A stretch of DNA of 64,000 nt from Erythrobacter sp. SD-21 (lineage in GTDB: Bacteria > Pseudomonadota > Alphaproteobacteria > Sphingomonadales > Sphingomonadaceae), in NCBI RefSeq assembly GCF_000181515.1, contig NZ_ABCG01000001.1:637776-701775 (forward strand). The letters are read 5' to 3'. Every line of letters begins with the position of its first letter. Position 1 is the stretch's first letter. A model generated the notes under the pieces. That model worked only from the letters and a program-made list of their open reading frames with translations. It was not told where the DNA came from and did no database searches. The position numbers and the translations under genes were made by a program. Positions 1 to 9,489 of the stretch are shown one piece after another.

Positions 1-195
1 TTCATGCCCGAAGCCTATCGCGGCCAAGCCGTGGCCCATCTCGTGGAACCATGTGGCAAGGATGCTGAAAGGATAGAGCAAGTAGCCGCCATAAGGCGAA
101 TGCCAGAGGATGATCGAAATCACGCCCAGCAAAACCAGCAGGGTGATCTCCTGCTTTCCCGCCGTGCTGGAATAGGACGGAGGGCGATAGGTCAC
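1..195 (-). CDS. M50-like membrane metallopeptidase, N-terminal part (cut by window edge)
   Basis: Only the first 65 codons are inside the window. The GTG start at 195 overlaps the TGA stop of the SDR gene upstream, so the two are probably translationally coupled. After a short basic N-terminus there is a hydrophobic segment (about residues 17-28), a second apolar stretch, and then HEMGH, which fits the zinc-binding HExxH motif of M50-type membrane proteases. The family assignment rests on this motif and its membrane setting. The second metal-binding motif would lie outside the window. Confidence 0.6.
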   Translation of the reverse strand, partial: MTYRPPSYSSTAGKQEITLLVLLGVISIILWHSPYGGYLLYPFSILATWFHEMGHGLAAIGFGHE

Positions 196-887
196 GGCGC
201 GATCTCCTGCCCGTCCCATGCGAAACAGCGCCCGCTCTGCTCCGGCCCCAGCGAGGTCAGCACTTCGAGCAGGCGTTCGGAGGAATAGTCGGGCGTGAAG
301 AGCTTGCCCTCCGGCACGTTGCGCTGGAAGGGTTCGCTAAGAGGCGTGTCCACCGTGCCGGGATGGAGCGTCACGCAGAACGCCTCGGGTCGCTTGCGCG
401 CCAGTTCGACCGAGAAGGTACGGATCAGCTGGTTCAGCGCTGCCTTGCTCGCGCGGTAGGAATACCACCCGCCGAGCCGGTTGTCGGAAATGCTACCCAC
501 GCGCGCCGAAAATGCGGCAAAGGCGGCGCGGGTTTTTTCGGGCAGCAGTGGGAGGAAATGCTTGGCGACGATGGCCGGACCGGCCGCGTTGATGGCGAAA
601 TTACGTGCCAGTTCGTCGGCGTCCAAGTGCCGCCAGTCCTTCTCCGGCCCTTCCCCATCCTCGTGCAAGTAGCCGGTCGCGACGAGGACGAGATCGAGCG
701 GTCCCTTCGCCTTCAACGCCTCGGCTGCCTCGGCAATCGTGGCCTCGTCGGTGAGGTCGATATGCGCCTTACCGGCATAGCTGCGCGCAAGACGGAAAAC
801 CTTGGTCCCCGCCCGTTCGAGCTGGTCCGCCAGCGCGCCGCCGATCCCGCCCGAGGCGCCGATCACCGCTGCGCGGGCCCACTCCAT
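192..887 (-). CDS. SDR family oxidoreductase (C-factor-like)
   Basis: A 231-residue short-chain dehydrogenase/reductase, presumably cytoplasmic and NAD(P)-dependent. The N-terminal nucleotide-binding motif GASGGIG is at residues 10-16 and the catalytic Y144-x3-K148 lies in YRASK, with a serine near 132. Its compact size and sequence resemble the CsgA/C-factor branch of SDRs; the substrate is unknown. The ATG at 887 is chosen because it follows directly on the tgt stop (TGATG overlap) and starts two residues before the Rossmann beta strand. The 3' end overlaps the start of the M50-like gene. Confidence 0.85.
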   Translation of the reverse strand: MEWARAAVIGASGGIGGALADQLERAGTKVFRLARSYAGKAHIDLTDEATIAEAAEALKAKGPLDLVLVATGYLHEDGEGPEKDWRHLDADELARNFAINAAGPAIVAKHFLPLLPEKTRAAFAAFSARVGSISDNRLGGWYSYRASKAALNQLIRTFSVELARKRPEAFCVTLHPGTVDTPLSEPFQRNVPEGKLFTPDYSSERLLEVLTSLGPEQSGRCFAWDGQEIAP

Positions 888-2020
888 CAGTCGCGCGATC
901 CGTGATAGTCTCGCCGGAAATCGGCCGCAAACGCCGCGAAGCACCCTTCTGTGATGGCATCGCGCATGGCCTGCATCAGCAGCTGGTAGAAGGCGATGTT
1001 GTGCTCGGTCATCAGCATGGCGCCGAGAATCTCCTGCGACTTCACGAGATGATGGAGATAGGCGCGGCTGTAGGTCCCGCAAGTGTCGCACTTGCACCGT
1101 TCGTCGAGCGGTGCCTGGTCCTCTGCAAAGCGCGCGTTGCGCAGGTTGAGCGGGCCGTTCCAGGTGAAGGCCTGCCCGTTGCGGCCCGAGCGGCTCGGCA
1201 ACACGCAATCGAACATATCGACGCCGCGCTCCACCGCGCCGACCAGATCGTCGGGCTTGCCCACGCCCATCAAGTAGCGCGGGCGATCCTCTGGCAGCTG
1301 GGCGGGTGCAAAATCGAGCGTGGCGAACATCGCCTCCTGCCCCTCACCCACCGCGAGACCGCCGATGGCGTAGCCGTCGAAGCCGATCTCGGTCAGCTTT
1401 TCGGCGCTGATCTTGCGCAGATCCTCGTCAAGCGCGCCTTGCTGGATGCCGAACAGCGCCGAGCGTTCGGCATGCTCCCCACCCGCATCGAAACCATCGC
1501 GGCTGCGCCTGGCCCAGCGCATCGACATTTCCATGCTCGCGGCGATCTCGTCGCGCGGACGGTCTGCGCGCGGGCATTCGTCGAAAGCCATCACGATATC
1601 GCTGCCGAGCAGGCGCTGGATTTCCATGCTGCGCTCCGGGGTGAGCATATGCTTCGAGCCGTCGATATGGCTGCGGAATTCAACTCCCTTTTCGGTGAGC
1701 TTGCGCAGGTCCGAAAGGCTCATCACCTGGTAACCGCCGCTGTCGGTCAGGATTGGGCGCTTCCAGTTCATGAACTGGTGCAGCCCGCCCAGCTTGGCCA
1801 CCCGCTCCGCGCCGGGGCGCAGCATGAGATGGTAGGTGTTGCCGAGGATGATGTCGGCGCCGGTCTTGCGCACGGTTTCGGGCTTCATCGCCTTGACGGT
1901 GGCGGCCGTGCCGACGGGCATGAAGGCCGGCGTGCGAATATCGCCGCGCAGCATGCGGATGGTACCGGTACGCGCCTTGCCGTCGCGGGCATGGATATCG
2001 AATGCGAAACGGGTGCTCAT
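887..2020 (-). CDS. tgt: tRNA-guanine transglycosylase (queuosine synthesis)
   Basis: Bacterial Tgt, 377 residues, the usual family length. It exchanges guanine-34 of GUN-anticodon tRNAs for preQ1. Visible hallmarks are the TDSGGYQ motif with the catalytic/substrate-binding Asp at residue 93, the [13 protein letters not shown] segment that carries the nucleophilic Asp region, and the C-terminal zinc site CxCxxC (CKCDTC) followed by a His-containing helix. queA, the next enzyme of the pathway, lies about 3.4 kb away on the same strand and is not in the same transcription unit. The gene shares one base with the downstream SDR gene. Confidence 0.96.
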   Translation of the reverse strand: MSTRFAFDIHARDGKARTGTIRMLRGDIRTPAFMPVGTAATVKAMKPETVRKTGADIILGNTYHLMLRPGAERVAKLGGLHQFMNWKRPILTDSGGYQVMSLSDLRKLTEKGVEFRSHIDGSKHMLTPERSMEIQRLLGSDIVMAFDECPRADRPRDEIAASMEMSMRWARRSRDGFDAGGEHAERSALFGIQQGALDEDLRKISAEKLTEIGFDGYAIGGLAVGEGQEAMFATLDFAPAQLPEDRPRYLMGVGKPDDLVGAVERGVDMFDCVLPSRSGRNGQAFTWNGPLNLRNARFAEDQAPLDERCKCDTCGTYSRAYLHHLVKSQEILGAMLMTEHNIAFYQLLMQAMRDAITEGCFAAFAADFRRDYHGSRD

Positions 2021-2025
2021 GGGAC

Positions 2026-2976
2026 CTAGAAACCGTAGATGATGGTGAAGCGCGTCAGCGTATCGGTCGACACCGCGCCTTCGGGGGGATTGCTGTCGTA
2101 ATCGACGGCATAAGAAAGGCGCGAACGCAGCTTTTCCGAGATGCGGAAATCGAGGCCGCTGACGAAATTGATCGAGGTGTTGCTGCCATCGACCAGCACC
2201 TGAACTTCGCCCCCGCCCTCTGCCAAAGCGTTGGCATCCTGCGTGAAGGTCAGGCCCTTGACGATTTCCCAGTCGAAATCGGCTCCGAACAGGCCGGCGA
2301 TGCGGCTGGCGCTGGTGCCATCGGTATAGTCGGTGACGCGCCAGGCAGGGCCCGCCTTAACCGACAGTTTCAGCCCCTCGCGGTCGAAAACCTTGTAGCC
2401 CAGACCGCCGCTGGCGGCGTAGCGGCGCGTGATGCCTTGCAGCCGGTCGCGTTCGATCTGGGCGAGGCCGTAGACGAACAAATCCTCGCTGAACTGCCAG
2501 CGCGGTTCGTAAGCGGCGAGGAGCTGTTCGCGCTTGGCCTGGCCTTCCTGTCGTTGGTAATCGACACGACCCAAGAGGCGGTGGCTCCAGCGCAGGCCTT
2601 CGCGCTTGGCCTTGACCGACGCAGCAATGCCGAGACTGTCGGTGTTGCCGGTCGACTGAAACGCGCCGATCTCTCCCTCGCCCGTCCACAGTTCGAGCAT
2701 GCCGGCGGTGCGGACCTCTTCTTCCTTCGCGGCCTTGGCCTGGGCGAGTTTCACGGCCTGAGCGGCTTTCCATTCCGCCTCGATAGCGTCGAGCGCTTCA
2801 GACTCTTCTGGATTGGTTGTGCGTGCGAGTTCGAGCACCGTCTCGACCTTTTTCGCATCGCCGGTGGCAATGGCCGCATCGATCATCGCGCGCACGCCTT
2901 CGGGCAGCTCGGCCGCGGCCGGGGAGGCGGTGGCAAGGAGAGCGGCGGCAAGCAGGGAACGGCGAAGGATGGACAT
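2026..2976 (-). CDS. DUF481 family outer-membrane protein
   Basis: A 316-residue exported protein. Residues 1-22 form a classical signal peptide ending in an AxA-type cleavage site (SPAAA-E). A charged alpha-helical stretch follows (about 25-90). The C-terminal 200 residues have the alternating aromatic/polar pattern of an outer-membrane barrel and end in a terminal phenylalanine (IIYGF), a typical C-terminal signature of outer-membrane proteins. The pattern [11 protein letters not shown] is characteristic of DUF481 (YdiY, salt-induced outer-membrane protein). Its function is not known in detail. The gene ends 5 bp before tgt and may be cotranscribed with it. Confidence 0.8.
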   Translation of the reverse strand: MSILRRSLLAAALLATASPAAAELPEGVRAMIDAAIATGDAKKVETVLELARTTNPEESEALDAIEAEWKAAQAVKLAQAKAAKEEEVRTAGMLELWTGEGEIGAFQSTGNTDSLGIAASVKAKREGLRWSHRLLGRVDYQRQEGQAKREQLLAAYEPRWQFSEDLFVYGLAQIERDRLQGITRRYAASGGLGYKVFDREGLKLSVKAGPAWRVTDYTDGTSASRIAGLFGADFDWEIVKGLTFTQDANALAEGGGEVQVLVDGSNTSINFVSGLDFRISEKLRSRLSYAVDYDSNPPEGAVSTDTLTRFTIIYGF

Positions 2977-3026
2977 GGCGCGCCTGCTAGCGTGTGGAGG
3001 GCAATATCGCCACCCCGCAAAGCGAA

Positions 3027-3054
3027 GGGGCGGACTTCTCGCGAAGCCCGCCCC
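3027..3054 (-). terminator. Stem-loop after the beta-barrel protein gene
   Basis: An 11-bp stem (GGGGCGG..CTT with AAG..CCGCCCC, one G-U pair in minus-strand RNA) closes a 6-nt loop about 20 bp after the stop of the beta-barrel gene. The following minus-strand bases are only moderately U-rich (ttcgctttg), so this is a likely but imperfect intrinsic terminator. Confidence 0.45.
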
Positions 3055-3075
3055 CGTTTGCCTTCGGATGCTCGA

Positions 3076-3633
3076 TCAGAATTTGAAACCGACACCCGCG
3101 GTGGCGCGGATGGTGTCGAAGCTGACGGTGTCGAGATTGACGCGAACCAGCGAGCCGCCGAGCGGGAAATCCGCACCGAGGCCGAGGATGTAGTCGCCGT
3201 CGCTGTCGTCGACGCCATCGAAGAAGGTCTCGTCCTCGATGTCAAAGATCTCCGAAAGGTCGAAATCGACCTGCTGGTAGCCGCCGCGTGCGTAGAGCTT
3301 GGCTCCGCCCGGAAGGCGCGTGCCGAGACGGCCGGCAATACCGTATTCGTTGTCGATCGAACCGAAACCGAAGGTGTAATTGACTTCGGCACCGACAAAG
3401 GCACCCGGGCCGAGCGGCATGTCGTAACCGGCGAAGACACCGGCAATGGTGCTGCCGCTGTTGAGGTCGATGTCGAAATCGTCCTCGATATCGCCGACAT
3501 CGAGATCGTGGACCCCGGCTTGGACGCCGACGAAGCCTTCACCTGGAAGGACGTCCTGCGCCTGTGCGGCGGTGGGAAGAGCGAAGGCTGCGCCAGCACT
3601 TGCGGCGGCGAGCAGGTAGGATTTTGCTTTCAT
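3076..3633 (-). CDS. Small outer-membrane beta-barrel protein
   Basis: A 185-residue protein with a signal peptide (cleavage after AAQA, about residue 24) and a short, Asp/Gly-rich barrel that ends in Phe (VGFKF), in line with the OmpA-like/OMP_b-brl eight-strand fold. An acidic insertion near residues 130-150 (DIEDE, DDSDGD) could be a periplasmic or surface loop able to bind cations; that role is inference. The start at 3633 is chosen over the one four codons upstream because a GAGG ribosome-binding site lies at the right distance and the signal peptide then begins with MKAKSY. Specific function unknown. Confidence 0.8.
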   Translation of the reverse strand: MKAKSYLLAAASAGAAFALPTAAQAQDVLPGEGFVGVQAGVHDLDVGDIEDDFDIDLNSGSTIAGVFAGYDMPLGPGAFVGAEVNYTFGFGSIDNEYGIAGRLGTRLPGGAKLYARGGYQQVDFDLSEIFDIEDETFFDGVDDSDGDYILGLGADFPLGGSLVRVNLDTVSFDTIRATAGVGFKF

Positions 3634-3748
3634 TGTTACCCTCAATTCGTGTCCGACCCGTGTGCGGACGGAGGGCTGTCTGCAACGGTCCGGCTTGCCC
3701 GATTCTGAACAGTCCGGTTGCGCGAAAGTCAGAGTCGTTAAATTCCGT

Positions 3749-4513
3749 TCAGGGGCGCAATCTCCACCCCGTGCGGAAGATATAGGCGATCACGGCGACG
3801 CAGGCGGCGAGGAAGGCCAGCGTAATGCCAAAGCTGATCCAGATGTTCACGTCGCTGCTGCCGTAAAAGGTCCAGCGCAGGCCGCTGACGAGGTAGACGA
3901 TGGGGTTGGCTAGAGCGATCGTGTCCCAGGGCTCGGGCAGCATGTCGATGGAATAGAAAGTGCCACCGAGGAAGGTCAGAGGAGTGAGGAAGAGCATCGG
4001 AATGATCCCCAGTTTCTCGAAATTGTCTGCCCAGATGCCGAGGATGAAACCGAACAGGCTGAAGGCCGCGGCCACGAGCATGATGTAGACCACTGCCAGC
4101 AACGGATGCGCGATGGAATAGTCCACGAACAGCCTTGCGGTCAGCAGGATGATCGCGGCGAGGATCAGGCTCTTGGTCATGGCCGCCCCGACGAAACCGA
4201 TCAGCGTTTCCGCCACGCCGACAGGCGCGCTCAGCAGTTCATAAATCGTGCCGGTGAAGCGCGGCATGTAGATACCGAAGCTGGAATTGCTGGTCGTCTC
4301 GCCGAGCAGGGTGAGCATCAAGAGGCCGGGGATGATGAAAGCGCCGTAATCCACTCCGCCGAGGTCGGGCATGCGGCCCCCGATGGCAGCGCCGAAGACG
4401 ATGAAATAGAGCGAGGTGGTCAGCACGGGCGCCAGCACCGACTGGAAGGCCGTGCGCAGGAAGCGCATCAGTTCGCGCGTGTAGATGGACCAGGTTGACC
4501 GCCAGCCGATCAT
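3749..4513 (-). CDS. ABC-2 type transporter permease
   Basis: A 254-residue integral membrane protein with about six hydrophobic segments, typical of the ABC-2 permease (YadH/NodJ-like) family. It starts inside the last codons of the ATPase gene upstream (4-nt overlap), so the two subunits form a coupled exporter operon. The family exports drugs, polysaccharide or lipid-linked substrates; nothing here identifies the cargo. Confidence 0.9.
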   Translation of the reverse strand: MIGWRSTWSIYTRELMRFLRTAFQSVLAPVLTTSLYFIVFGAAIGGRMPDLGGVDYGAFIIPGLLMLTLLGETTSNSSFGIYMPRFTGTIYELLSAPVGVAETLIGFVGAAMTKSLILAAIILLTARLFVDYSIAHPLLAVVYIMLVAAAFSLFGFILGIWADNFEKLGIIPMLFLTPLTFLGGTFYSIDMLPEPWDTIALANPIVYLVSGLRWTFYGSSDVNIWISFGITLAFLAACVAVIAYIFRTGWRLRP

Positions 4514-5451
4514 GCCGCCTGCTCCTCTCCGAGCAGCGAGACGAAAATGTCTTCGAGGCTGCTCTCGCGAATGTCGATGCCGGTGTAGTCGATCCCGCTG
4601 GCGATCAGCGCCTTGGTGACATTGGCCACCTCTTCCTTACCGCGCCCGGTGCCATCGCCGCCGCGATAGCAGAGCGATGTGCCGCCCTCCTCGATCTCGA
4701 TCGGATAGCCTGCCAGCTCGGGCGGCAGTTCGTCCAGCGGCTGGGCAAGCGCGATATGCGCCTCTGTCCGGCCGAGCCGAGCCATCATGGCATCCTTTTC
4801 GTCGACCATGATGATCTGCCCTTTGCGGATGATGCCGACACGGTCGGCCATTCCCTCCGCCTCCTCGATGTAGTGGGTGGTGAGGATGACCGTCACGCCG
4901 CGGTCGCGCATCTGGTCGATGATCGCCCACATGCCCTTGCGCAGTTCCACATCGACACCCGCGGTAGGCTCGTCGAGGAAGAGAATATCCGGTTCGTGCG
5001 CCAGCGCCTTGGCGATCAGCACGCGGCGTTTCATTCCGCCCGAAAGCGCCATGATCCGGGTGTCGCGCTTCTCCCAGAGACTAAGCGATCGGAGGATTTC
5101 CTCGATCCGCGCCGGGTCAGGGGCGAGCCCGAACAGGCCGCGCGAATAGGCGACCGCCCGCTGGACCGGCTCGAACATGTCGGTGGAGAGTTCCTGCGGC
5201 ACCAACCCAATGCGCGCGCGCGCCTTGCGCCAGTCGCGGGCCAGATCGTGGCCGAAGGCCCGGATCGTGCCGCCTGTCGGCCTGACCAAACCGCAGACCG
5301 CCCCGATAAGCGTCGTCTTGCCCGCGCCATTCGGCCCCAGCAGCGCGAAAATCTCACCCTTGCGGATCGTCAGGTCGACATTGTCGAGCGCCTTGAGCCC
5401 GCCGGGATAGACCTTGGAAAGGCCGTCAAGCTCGAGGATCGGTCCGTTCAT
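4510..5451 (-). CDS. ABC transporter ATP-binding protein (drug/polymer exporter type)
   Basis: A 313-residue ATPase with Walker A GPNGAGKTT near residue 39, the signature LSGGMKRR, Walker B ILFLDEP and the switch His in TTHYIEEAE. About 80 extra C-terminal residues follow the nucleotide-binding domain, as in the CcmA/NatA-like exporter ATPases that pair with ABC-2 permeases. It overlaps the permease gene by 4 nt and begins 9 bp after the queA stop, so it may be read from the queA promoter. Confidence 0.92.
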   Translation of the reverse strand: MNGPILELDGLSKVYPGGLKALDNVDLTIRKGEIFALLGPNGAGKTTLIGAVCGLVRPTGGTIRAFGHDLARDWRKARARIGLVPQELSTDMFEPVQRAVAYSRGLFGLAPDPARIEEILRSLSLWEKRDTRIMALSGGMKRRVLIAKALAHEPDILFLDEPTAGVDVELRKGMWAIIDQMRDRGVTVILTTHYIEEAEGMADRVGIIRKGQIIMVDEKDAMMARLGRTEAHIALAQPLDELPPELAGYPIEIEEGGTSLCYRGGDGTGRGKEEVANVTKALIASGIDYTGIDIRESSLEDIFVSLLGEEQAA

Positions 5452-5460
5452 GAACCCGGC

Positions 5461-6489
5461 CTAAGGCAGGAGCAGTGAGGAGTCACCATAGGAATAGAAG
5501 CGGTATTCGGTGGCGATCGCATGAGCATAGGCGGCCTGCATACGCTCGCGGCCCATCAGCGCGCCGACCAGCATGAACAGCGTCGACTTGGGCAGGTGGA
5601 AATTGGTCATCAGCCCGTCGATGGCGCGGAAGGAATAACCCGGCGTGATGAAGATGTCGGTATCGCCCGCAAAGGGTCGGATCACCTTGTCCTCGCCAGT
5701 CGCGCTTTCGAGCAGGCGCAGGCTGGTGGTGCCCACGGCAATGACGCGGTTACCGCCTGCGCGCACAGCGTTGAGGCGGTCCGCCGTGTCCTGTTCGATG
5801 CGGCCCCACTCGGCGTGCATCTGATGGTCCTCGGTGTCGTCCGCCTTGACCGGCAGGAAAGTGCCCGCCCCGACATGGAGCGTGAGCGTCTCGGTCCCGA
5901 TCCCGCGCTCGGCCAGCGCCCCCATGAGGCGGTCGGTAAAATGCAGGGCTGCGGTCGGGGCGGCGACAGCACCGTCCTCTTTGGCGAACATCGTCTGGTA
6001 GTCTTCGCGGTCCTGCGCATCGGTAGCGCGCTTGCCCGCGATATAGGGCGGAAGCGGCATGGTGCCGGCGCGTTCGAGCAGCACTTCGACCGGCTCCTCG
6101 CCCTCGAAGAACAGGATGAAGCTGCCGTCGGCCAGCCGTTCTTCCGCCAGCGCCGTCACGCCGCCGCCGAAGGTCGCGATTTCGCCCACGCGCAGGCGCT
6201 TGGCATTGCGGATGAAGGCCTGCCAGCGGCGCAGGTCCACGCGCTTGTGCAGCGTCGCCCCGATCTTCGCCTCGCCCCGGCGGCCCTCCAGTTGCGCGGG
6301 GATGACGCGCGTGTCGTTGAAGACCAGCACATCGCCCGGATCGAGCATGGCGGGAAGGTCGAGCACGGTGCGGTCGGCAAAGGGCTCTGCCCCGCGCACG
6401 ACGAGCATGCGCGCAGCGTCGCGCGGCCGCGCGGGCCGCAAGGCTATGCGTTCGTTGGGAAGCTCGAAATCGAAGAGGTCAACTTTCAT
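5461..6489 (-). CDS. queA: S-adenosylmethionine:tRNA ribosyltransferase-isomerase
   Basis: QueA, 342 residues, full family length. It transfers and isomerises the ribosyl moiety of SAM onto preQ1-34 in tRNA to make epoxyqueuosine, the step after Tgt. Recognisable family blocks are the N-terminal [19 protein letters not shown], the [14 protein letters not shown] segment, [24 protein letters not shown] and the C-terminal [13 protein letters not shown]. The stop codon lies 9 bp before the ABC ATPase start. No preQ1 riboswitch is recognisable upstream. Confidence 0.96.
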   Translation of the reverse strand: MKVDLFDFELPNERIALRPARPRDAARMLVVRGAEPFADRTVLDLPAMLDPGDVLVFNDTRVIPAQLEGRRGEAKIGATLHKRVDLRRWQAFIRNAKRLRVGEIATFGGGVTALAEERLADGSFILFFEGEEPVEVLLERAGTMPLPPYIAGKRATDAQDREDYQTMFAKEDGAVAAPTAALHFTDRLMGALAERGIGTETLTLHVGAGTFLPVKADDTEDHQMHAEWGRIEQDTADRLNAVRAGGNRVIAVGTTSLRLLESATGEDKVIRPFAGDTDIFITPGYSFRAIDGLMTNFHLPKSTLFMLVGALMGRERMQAAYAHAIATEYRFYSYGDSSLLLP

Positions 6490-6573
6490 AAGTTGATCCG
6501 ATCATCCTGAGCATGTCGAAGAGCGCGCATGGCAGCGCCCCTAGACGCTCCTCAGGCTCTAGAGAACCGGAAT

Positions 6574-7257
6574 TCAGTTCGACGCGTTCAGATCATCCAG
6601 CGTGACTTCTTCTTCCATCAGCGCAGGCGCTGCGGCGGGCATCGGAGCCGGGATCGGCTTGTTATCCGAAGCAAGCGAAGCCTGCAGGATGCGGGTTGGA
6701 TTCGCGGGCGGTTCACCGCGATTGATCGCATCGATTGCGCCCATGTTCGAAATCACGCGGCCGAAATTGGTGTAGTTCCGGTCGAGATTGAAGCGCGGGT
6801 AGAAGACGATGAAGAACTGGCTGTTCGCGCTGTCTTCGCTGGCCGCGCGGGCCATCGAAAGCGTGCCGCGCACATGCGGCATCGGATTGAACTCTTCCTC
6901 GAGGTCGGAAAGCTGGCTGCCCCCCTGGCCCGTGCCCGTCGGATCGCCGGTCTGCGCCATGAACCCTTCGATCACGCGGTGGAAGATGATCCCGTCGTAG
7001 AATCCCTGTCGCGTCAGCGTCTTGATGCGTTCGACATGGTTGGGCGCCCAAGCGGGCATCAGGCGGATGCCGACCCGCTGACCGTTGGACAGGTCTAGGA
7101 ACAGGATGTTCTCGCGGTCTTCCTCGAGACTGTAATTGACCGGCACATAGCGGAAGGTGGAAGCCGGTGCGGCCTTGGCCTCCTGCGCATGGGCAGCGAT
7201 CGGTGCAATCGCCGTCAGAGCGGCGGCAGCAAGGGCAAGCGAAGACTTGAGCATCAT
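6574..7257 (-). CDS. Exported cyclophilin-type peptidyl-prolyl isomerase
   Basis: A 227-residue cyclophilin with a signal peptide (cleavage after AHA, about residue 24), so it probably assists folding in the periplasm. Typical family motifs are FHRVIEGFMAQTGDPTGTG, the RGTLSMARA segment and SQFFIVF; the tryptophan of cyclosporin-sensitive forms is not evident. Two adjacent ATGs (7257, 7254) are possible starts; the longer in-frame extension upstream would put unrelated residues before the signal peptide. The mature C-terminus has a short Pro/Ala- and Glu-rich tail ending near DDLNASN. Confidence 0.9.
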   Translation of the reverse strand: MMLKSSLALAAAALTAIAPIAAHAQEAKAAPASTFRYVPVNYSLEEDRENILFLDLSNGQRVGIRLMPAWAPNHVERIKTLTRQGFYDGIIFHRVIEGFMAQTGDPTGTGQGGSQLSDLEEEFNPMPHVRGTLSMARAASEDSANSQFFIVFYPRFNLDRNYTNFGRVISNMGAIDAINRGEPPANPTRILQASLASDNKPIPAPMPAAAPALMEEEVTLDDLNASN

Positions 7258-7337
7258 AATTCCGTCGAATTGTCCTGTATGAACCACGCCCTAGCGGCGA
7301 GGCGCTGTCGGTTCAATGAATGGATTGGCCCATCGGG

Positions 7338-7850
7338 TCAGTAATCCCCGAGGCGGCCCTTTTCCTCCACCCTTGCGATCACATCCTCGCAAACGTCCTT
7401 GCTGACGAAGGGCGAGATATCGCCGCCGAAGAGAGCGATTTCCTTCACCAGCCGCGAAGCGATCGGCTGGAGCGAAACGTCGGCCATCAGGAACACCGTC
7501 TCGATATCGTCGTCGAGCTGCTGGTTCATCCCGGCCATCTGGTACTCGTATTCGAAATCGGCCACCGCGCGCAGGCCGCGAATGAGAACGCTCGCGCCCA
7601 TTTTCTGGGCAAACTTCACCAGCAGGGCGTTGAAGCCGACGACTTCGACATTCTTCAGCCCCATGGCCGCGATCTCGCGCTCGACCATGGCGAAACGCTC
7701 CTCGGTCGAGAACATGGGGTTCTTGGACGGGTTCGTCGTGACCCCGATGATGAGCCGGTCGACGAGCTTGCTGCCGCGCCGGATGATATCCGCATGGCCC
7801 AGCGTGATGGGGTCGAAGGTCCCCGGATAAATGCCGTTACGTTCAGCCAT
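7338..7850 (-). CDS. coaD: Phosphopantetheine adenylyltransferase
   Basis: CoaD, 170 residues, the normal length. It adenylylates 4'-phosphopantetheine in the penultimate step of coenzyme A synthesis. The nucleotidyltransferase T/HxGH motif is seen as GTFDPITLGH at residues 9-18, and the C-terminal ATP-binding loop corresponds to SPFVSKDV. The ATG at 7850 shares its first base with the last base of the ispA stop (TGATG), indicating coupled translation in an xseB-ispA-coaD operon. Confidence 0.96.
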   Translation of the reverse strand: MAERNGIYPGTFDPITLGHADIIRRGSKLVDRLIIGVTTNPSKNPMFSTEERFAMVEREIAAMGLKNVEVVGFNALLVKFAQKMGASVLIRGLRAVADFEYEYQMAGMNQQLDDDIETVFLMADVSLQPIASRLVKEIALFGGDISPFVSKDVCEDVIARVEEKGRLGDY

Positions 7851-8758
7851 CAATGATCCCTCTTCGCCACGAAATGCGCCAGTTCCACCAGAACGCGCGC
7901 GTCCTCGCCATAGCTGGCGAGGTGCTGCCCGGCTTGATCGATCAGCATTTCGGCCTGTGCGCGGGCGGCGTCGCGGCCCATGAGGGTCACGAAGGTCTGC
8001 TTGCCTTGGCCCTCGTCCTTGCGCAGCGCCTTTCCGGCCTTGGTCTCGTCGCCTTCCACGTCGAGCAGATCGTCGGCGATCTGGAAGGCAAGCCCAATGT
8101 CGCGTGCATAGGCGCGCAGGTGCGTGCGCCCTTCGGGCGGAAGCTTGCCGAGGACAGCGCCCATCTCGACGCTGGCGGCAAGCAGGGCACCGGTCTTCAG
8201 CTGCTGCAGGCGCGTGACCTGCCGAATATCGTATTCCTCTTCGTCCGAGACGATATCCATCATCTGGCCCCCTGCCATGCCTTCATGACCACTCGCCTTG
8301 GCCAGCGTCGCCACTAGTTCGGCGCGCACGAAGGGATCGTTGCTGATGCCGGGCATGGTGAGAATGTCGAACGCAAGCGCGTGGAGACAATCGCCCGCCA
8401 GCACGGCTGTCGCCTCGTCATAGACCTTGTGCAGCGTCGGCTTGCCGTGGCGCAAATCGTCGTCATCCATGCAGGGCAGATCGTCATGGATCAGCGAATA
8501 GGCGTGGATCGCCTCGACCGCGCAACCAGCCGCAACGGCCGCATCGCGGTCGACACCGAAGAGCTTTGCAGTGGCGCACACCAGCAGCGGTCGCACGCGC
8601 TTGCCGCCGCCGATGGCCGCATAGCGCATGGCTTCGACCAGCCGGCCGCGCGTGTCCTGCGGAACGGGGAGATAAGCGTCGAAAGCAGCATCGACATCCT
8701 GCTGGACCTGGTCGAAAGCGTCGGACAGCAAGTCGGGCATCCGTGTCATGACGTTCAC
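7850..8758 (-). CDS. ispA: Polyprenyl synthetase (farnesyl/geranyl diphosphate synthase)
   Basis: A short-chain trans-prenyltransferase of about 300 residues. Both aspartate-rich Mg/diphosphate sites are visible: DDLPCMDDDD (first, within LIHDDLPCMD) and DDLLD (second, within FQIADDLLDVEGD). It condenses IPP with allylic diphosphates for quinone, hopanoid and carotenoid precursors. The GTG at 8758 is given as start because GGAAGG lies 6 nt before it; the ATG three codons later (8749) is the alternative. It follows xseB by 2 bp, the common xseB-ispA arrangement. Confidence 0.93.
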   Translation of the reverse strand: MNVMTRMPDLLSDAFDQVQQDVDAAFDAYLPVPQDTRGRLVEAMRYAAIGGGKRVRPLLVCATAKLFGVDRDAAVAAGCAVEAIHAYSLIHDDLPCMDDDDLRHGKPTLHKVYDEATAVLAGDCLHALAFDILTMPGISNDPFVRAELVATLAKASGHEGMAGGQMMDIVSDEEEYDIRQVTRLQQLKTGALLAASVEMGAVLGKLPPEGRTHLRAYARDIGLAFQIADDLLDVEGDETKAGKALRKDEGQGKQTFVTLMGRDAARAQAEMLIDQAGQHLASYGEDARVLVELAHFVAKRDH

Positions 8759-8760
8759 GC

Positions 8761-9015
8761 TCAGCCTTCCGCGTCGAAGGGTACGGTGCCCGAAGGCTTG
8801 CCTTCGCCATCGGTGACGATCTTGTCGATCCGGGCCTGTGCCGCGTCGAGCCGCGCCTGGCACGCCTTGCGCAAGTCCTCGCCGCGTTCGTAGAGCGCGA
8901 TGCTCTCGTCCAGCGGCACATCGCCGCTTTCCAGTCGGCGCACGGTGATCTCCAGCGCACGCAGAGCCTCTTCGAAACTCATCTCGCCGATCGGTTTGTC
9001 TTGACCCTCTGCCAT
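8761..9015 (-). CDS. xseB: Exodeoxyribonuclease VII small subunit
   Basis: XseB, 84 residues. It wraps around the large XseA subunit of exonuclease VII, a single-strand-specific DNase. The family pattern MSFEEALRALE-(14)-GDVPLDESIALYERG-(3)-LRKAC is fully present. The start ATG (9015) follows a region with no family similarity. It leads the xseB-ispA-coaD operon; xseA is not in the window. Confidence 0.93.
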   Translation of the reverse strand: MAEGQDKPIGEMSFEEALRALEITVRRLESGDVPLDESIALYERGEDLRKACQARLDAAQARIDKIVTDGEGKPSGTVPFDAEG

Positions 9016-9079
9016 GGCGAGGGAGCATTGACGGGGCGCAGCCGCGCGGTCAAGAAGATGCAAAACACGGGGAGCGGTT

Positions 9080-9475
9080 ATGACGTGGATTATCGCTTTT
9101 ATCGCGGCTGCGCTGGCTTTTGGCGCGCTCGATGCGCTGTGGCTTGGCTGGGCCGGCCCGAATTTCTACCGTCCGAAGCTGGGCGACCTGCTTGCCGACA
9201 TCTTCCGGATGGTCCCCGCACTGGTCTTCTACGCGGCCTATGTCGCGGCCATCGTGTGGTTCGCGGTGCGGCCCGGCCTTGCCGGCGGCCTCGGGTCCGC
9301 CGCGCTCAACGGCGCGTTGCTCGGCGCGATCTGCTACGCGACCTACGACCTCACCAACCAAGCTACGTTGAAACACTGGTCGACCACGGTCACGATTGCC
9401 GACATCTGCTGGGGCGCCTTCGCCACCTCGGTCGCGGCGACCATCGCCACCTTTGCCGCCAGCAAGCTCGCCTGA
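9080..9475 (+). CDS. DUF2177 family membrane protein
   Basis: A 131-residue protein with four hydrophobic segments. The family signature is seen in ALDALWLGW (first membrane helix), the GA..CYATYDLTNQATLKHWS block and a final WGAFATS segment. DUF2177 proteins are uncharacterised inner-membrane proteins. The gene ends 14 bp before the next membrane-protein gene, with which it may form an operon. Confidence 0.85.
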   Translation: MTWIIAFIAAALAFGALDALWLGWAGPNFYRPKLGDLLADIFRMVPALVFYAAYVAAIVWFAVRPGLAGGLGSAALNGALLGAICYATYDLTNQATLKHWSTTVTIADICWGAFATSVAATIATFAASKLA

Positions 9476-9489
9476 GGTAGCCTTTCTCG

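Noticed and set aside
2002..3708. Long plus-strand open frame opposite the DUF481 and beta-barrel genes
   Set aside because: Both minus-strand genes have signal peptides and family patterns; the plus-strand frame has neither and spans the intergenic gap.
6497..6520. Fragment resembling the catcctgag..tgtcgaa intergenic repeat
   Set aside because: Only half of such a repeat is present and no partner arm is seen, so it is not listed as a repeat.
6490..6573. preQ1 riboswitch before queA
   Set aside because: No recognisable preQ1 aptamer pattern; the gap is short and holds only a repeat fragment.
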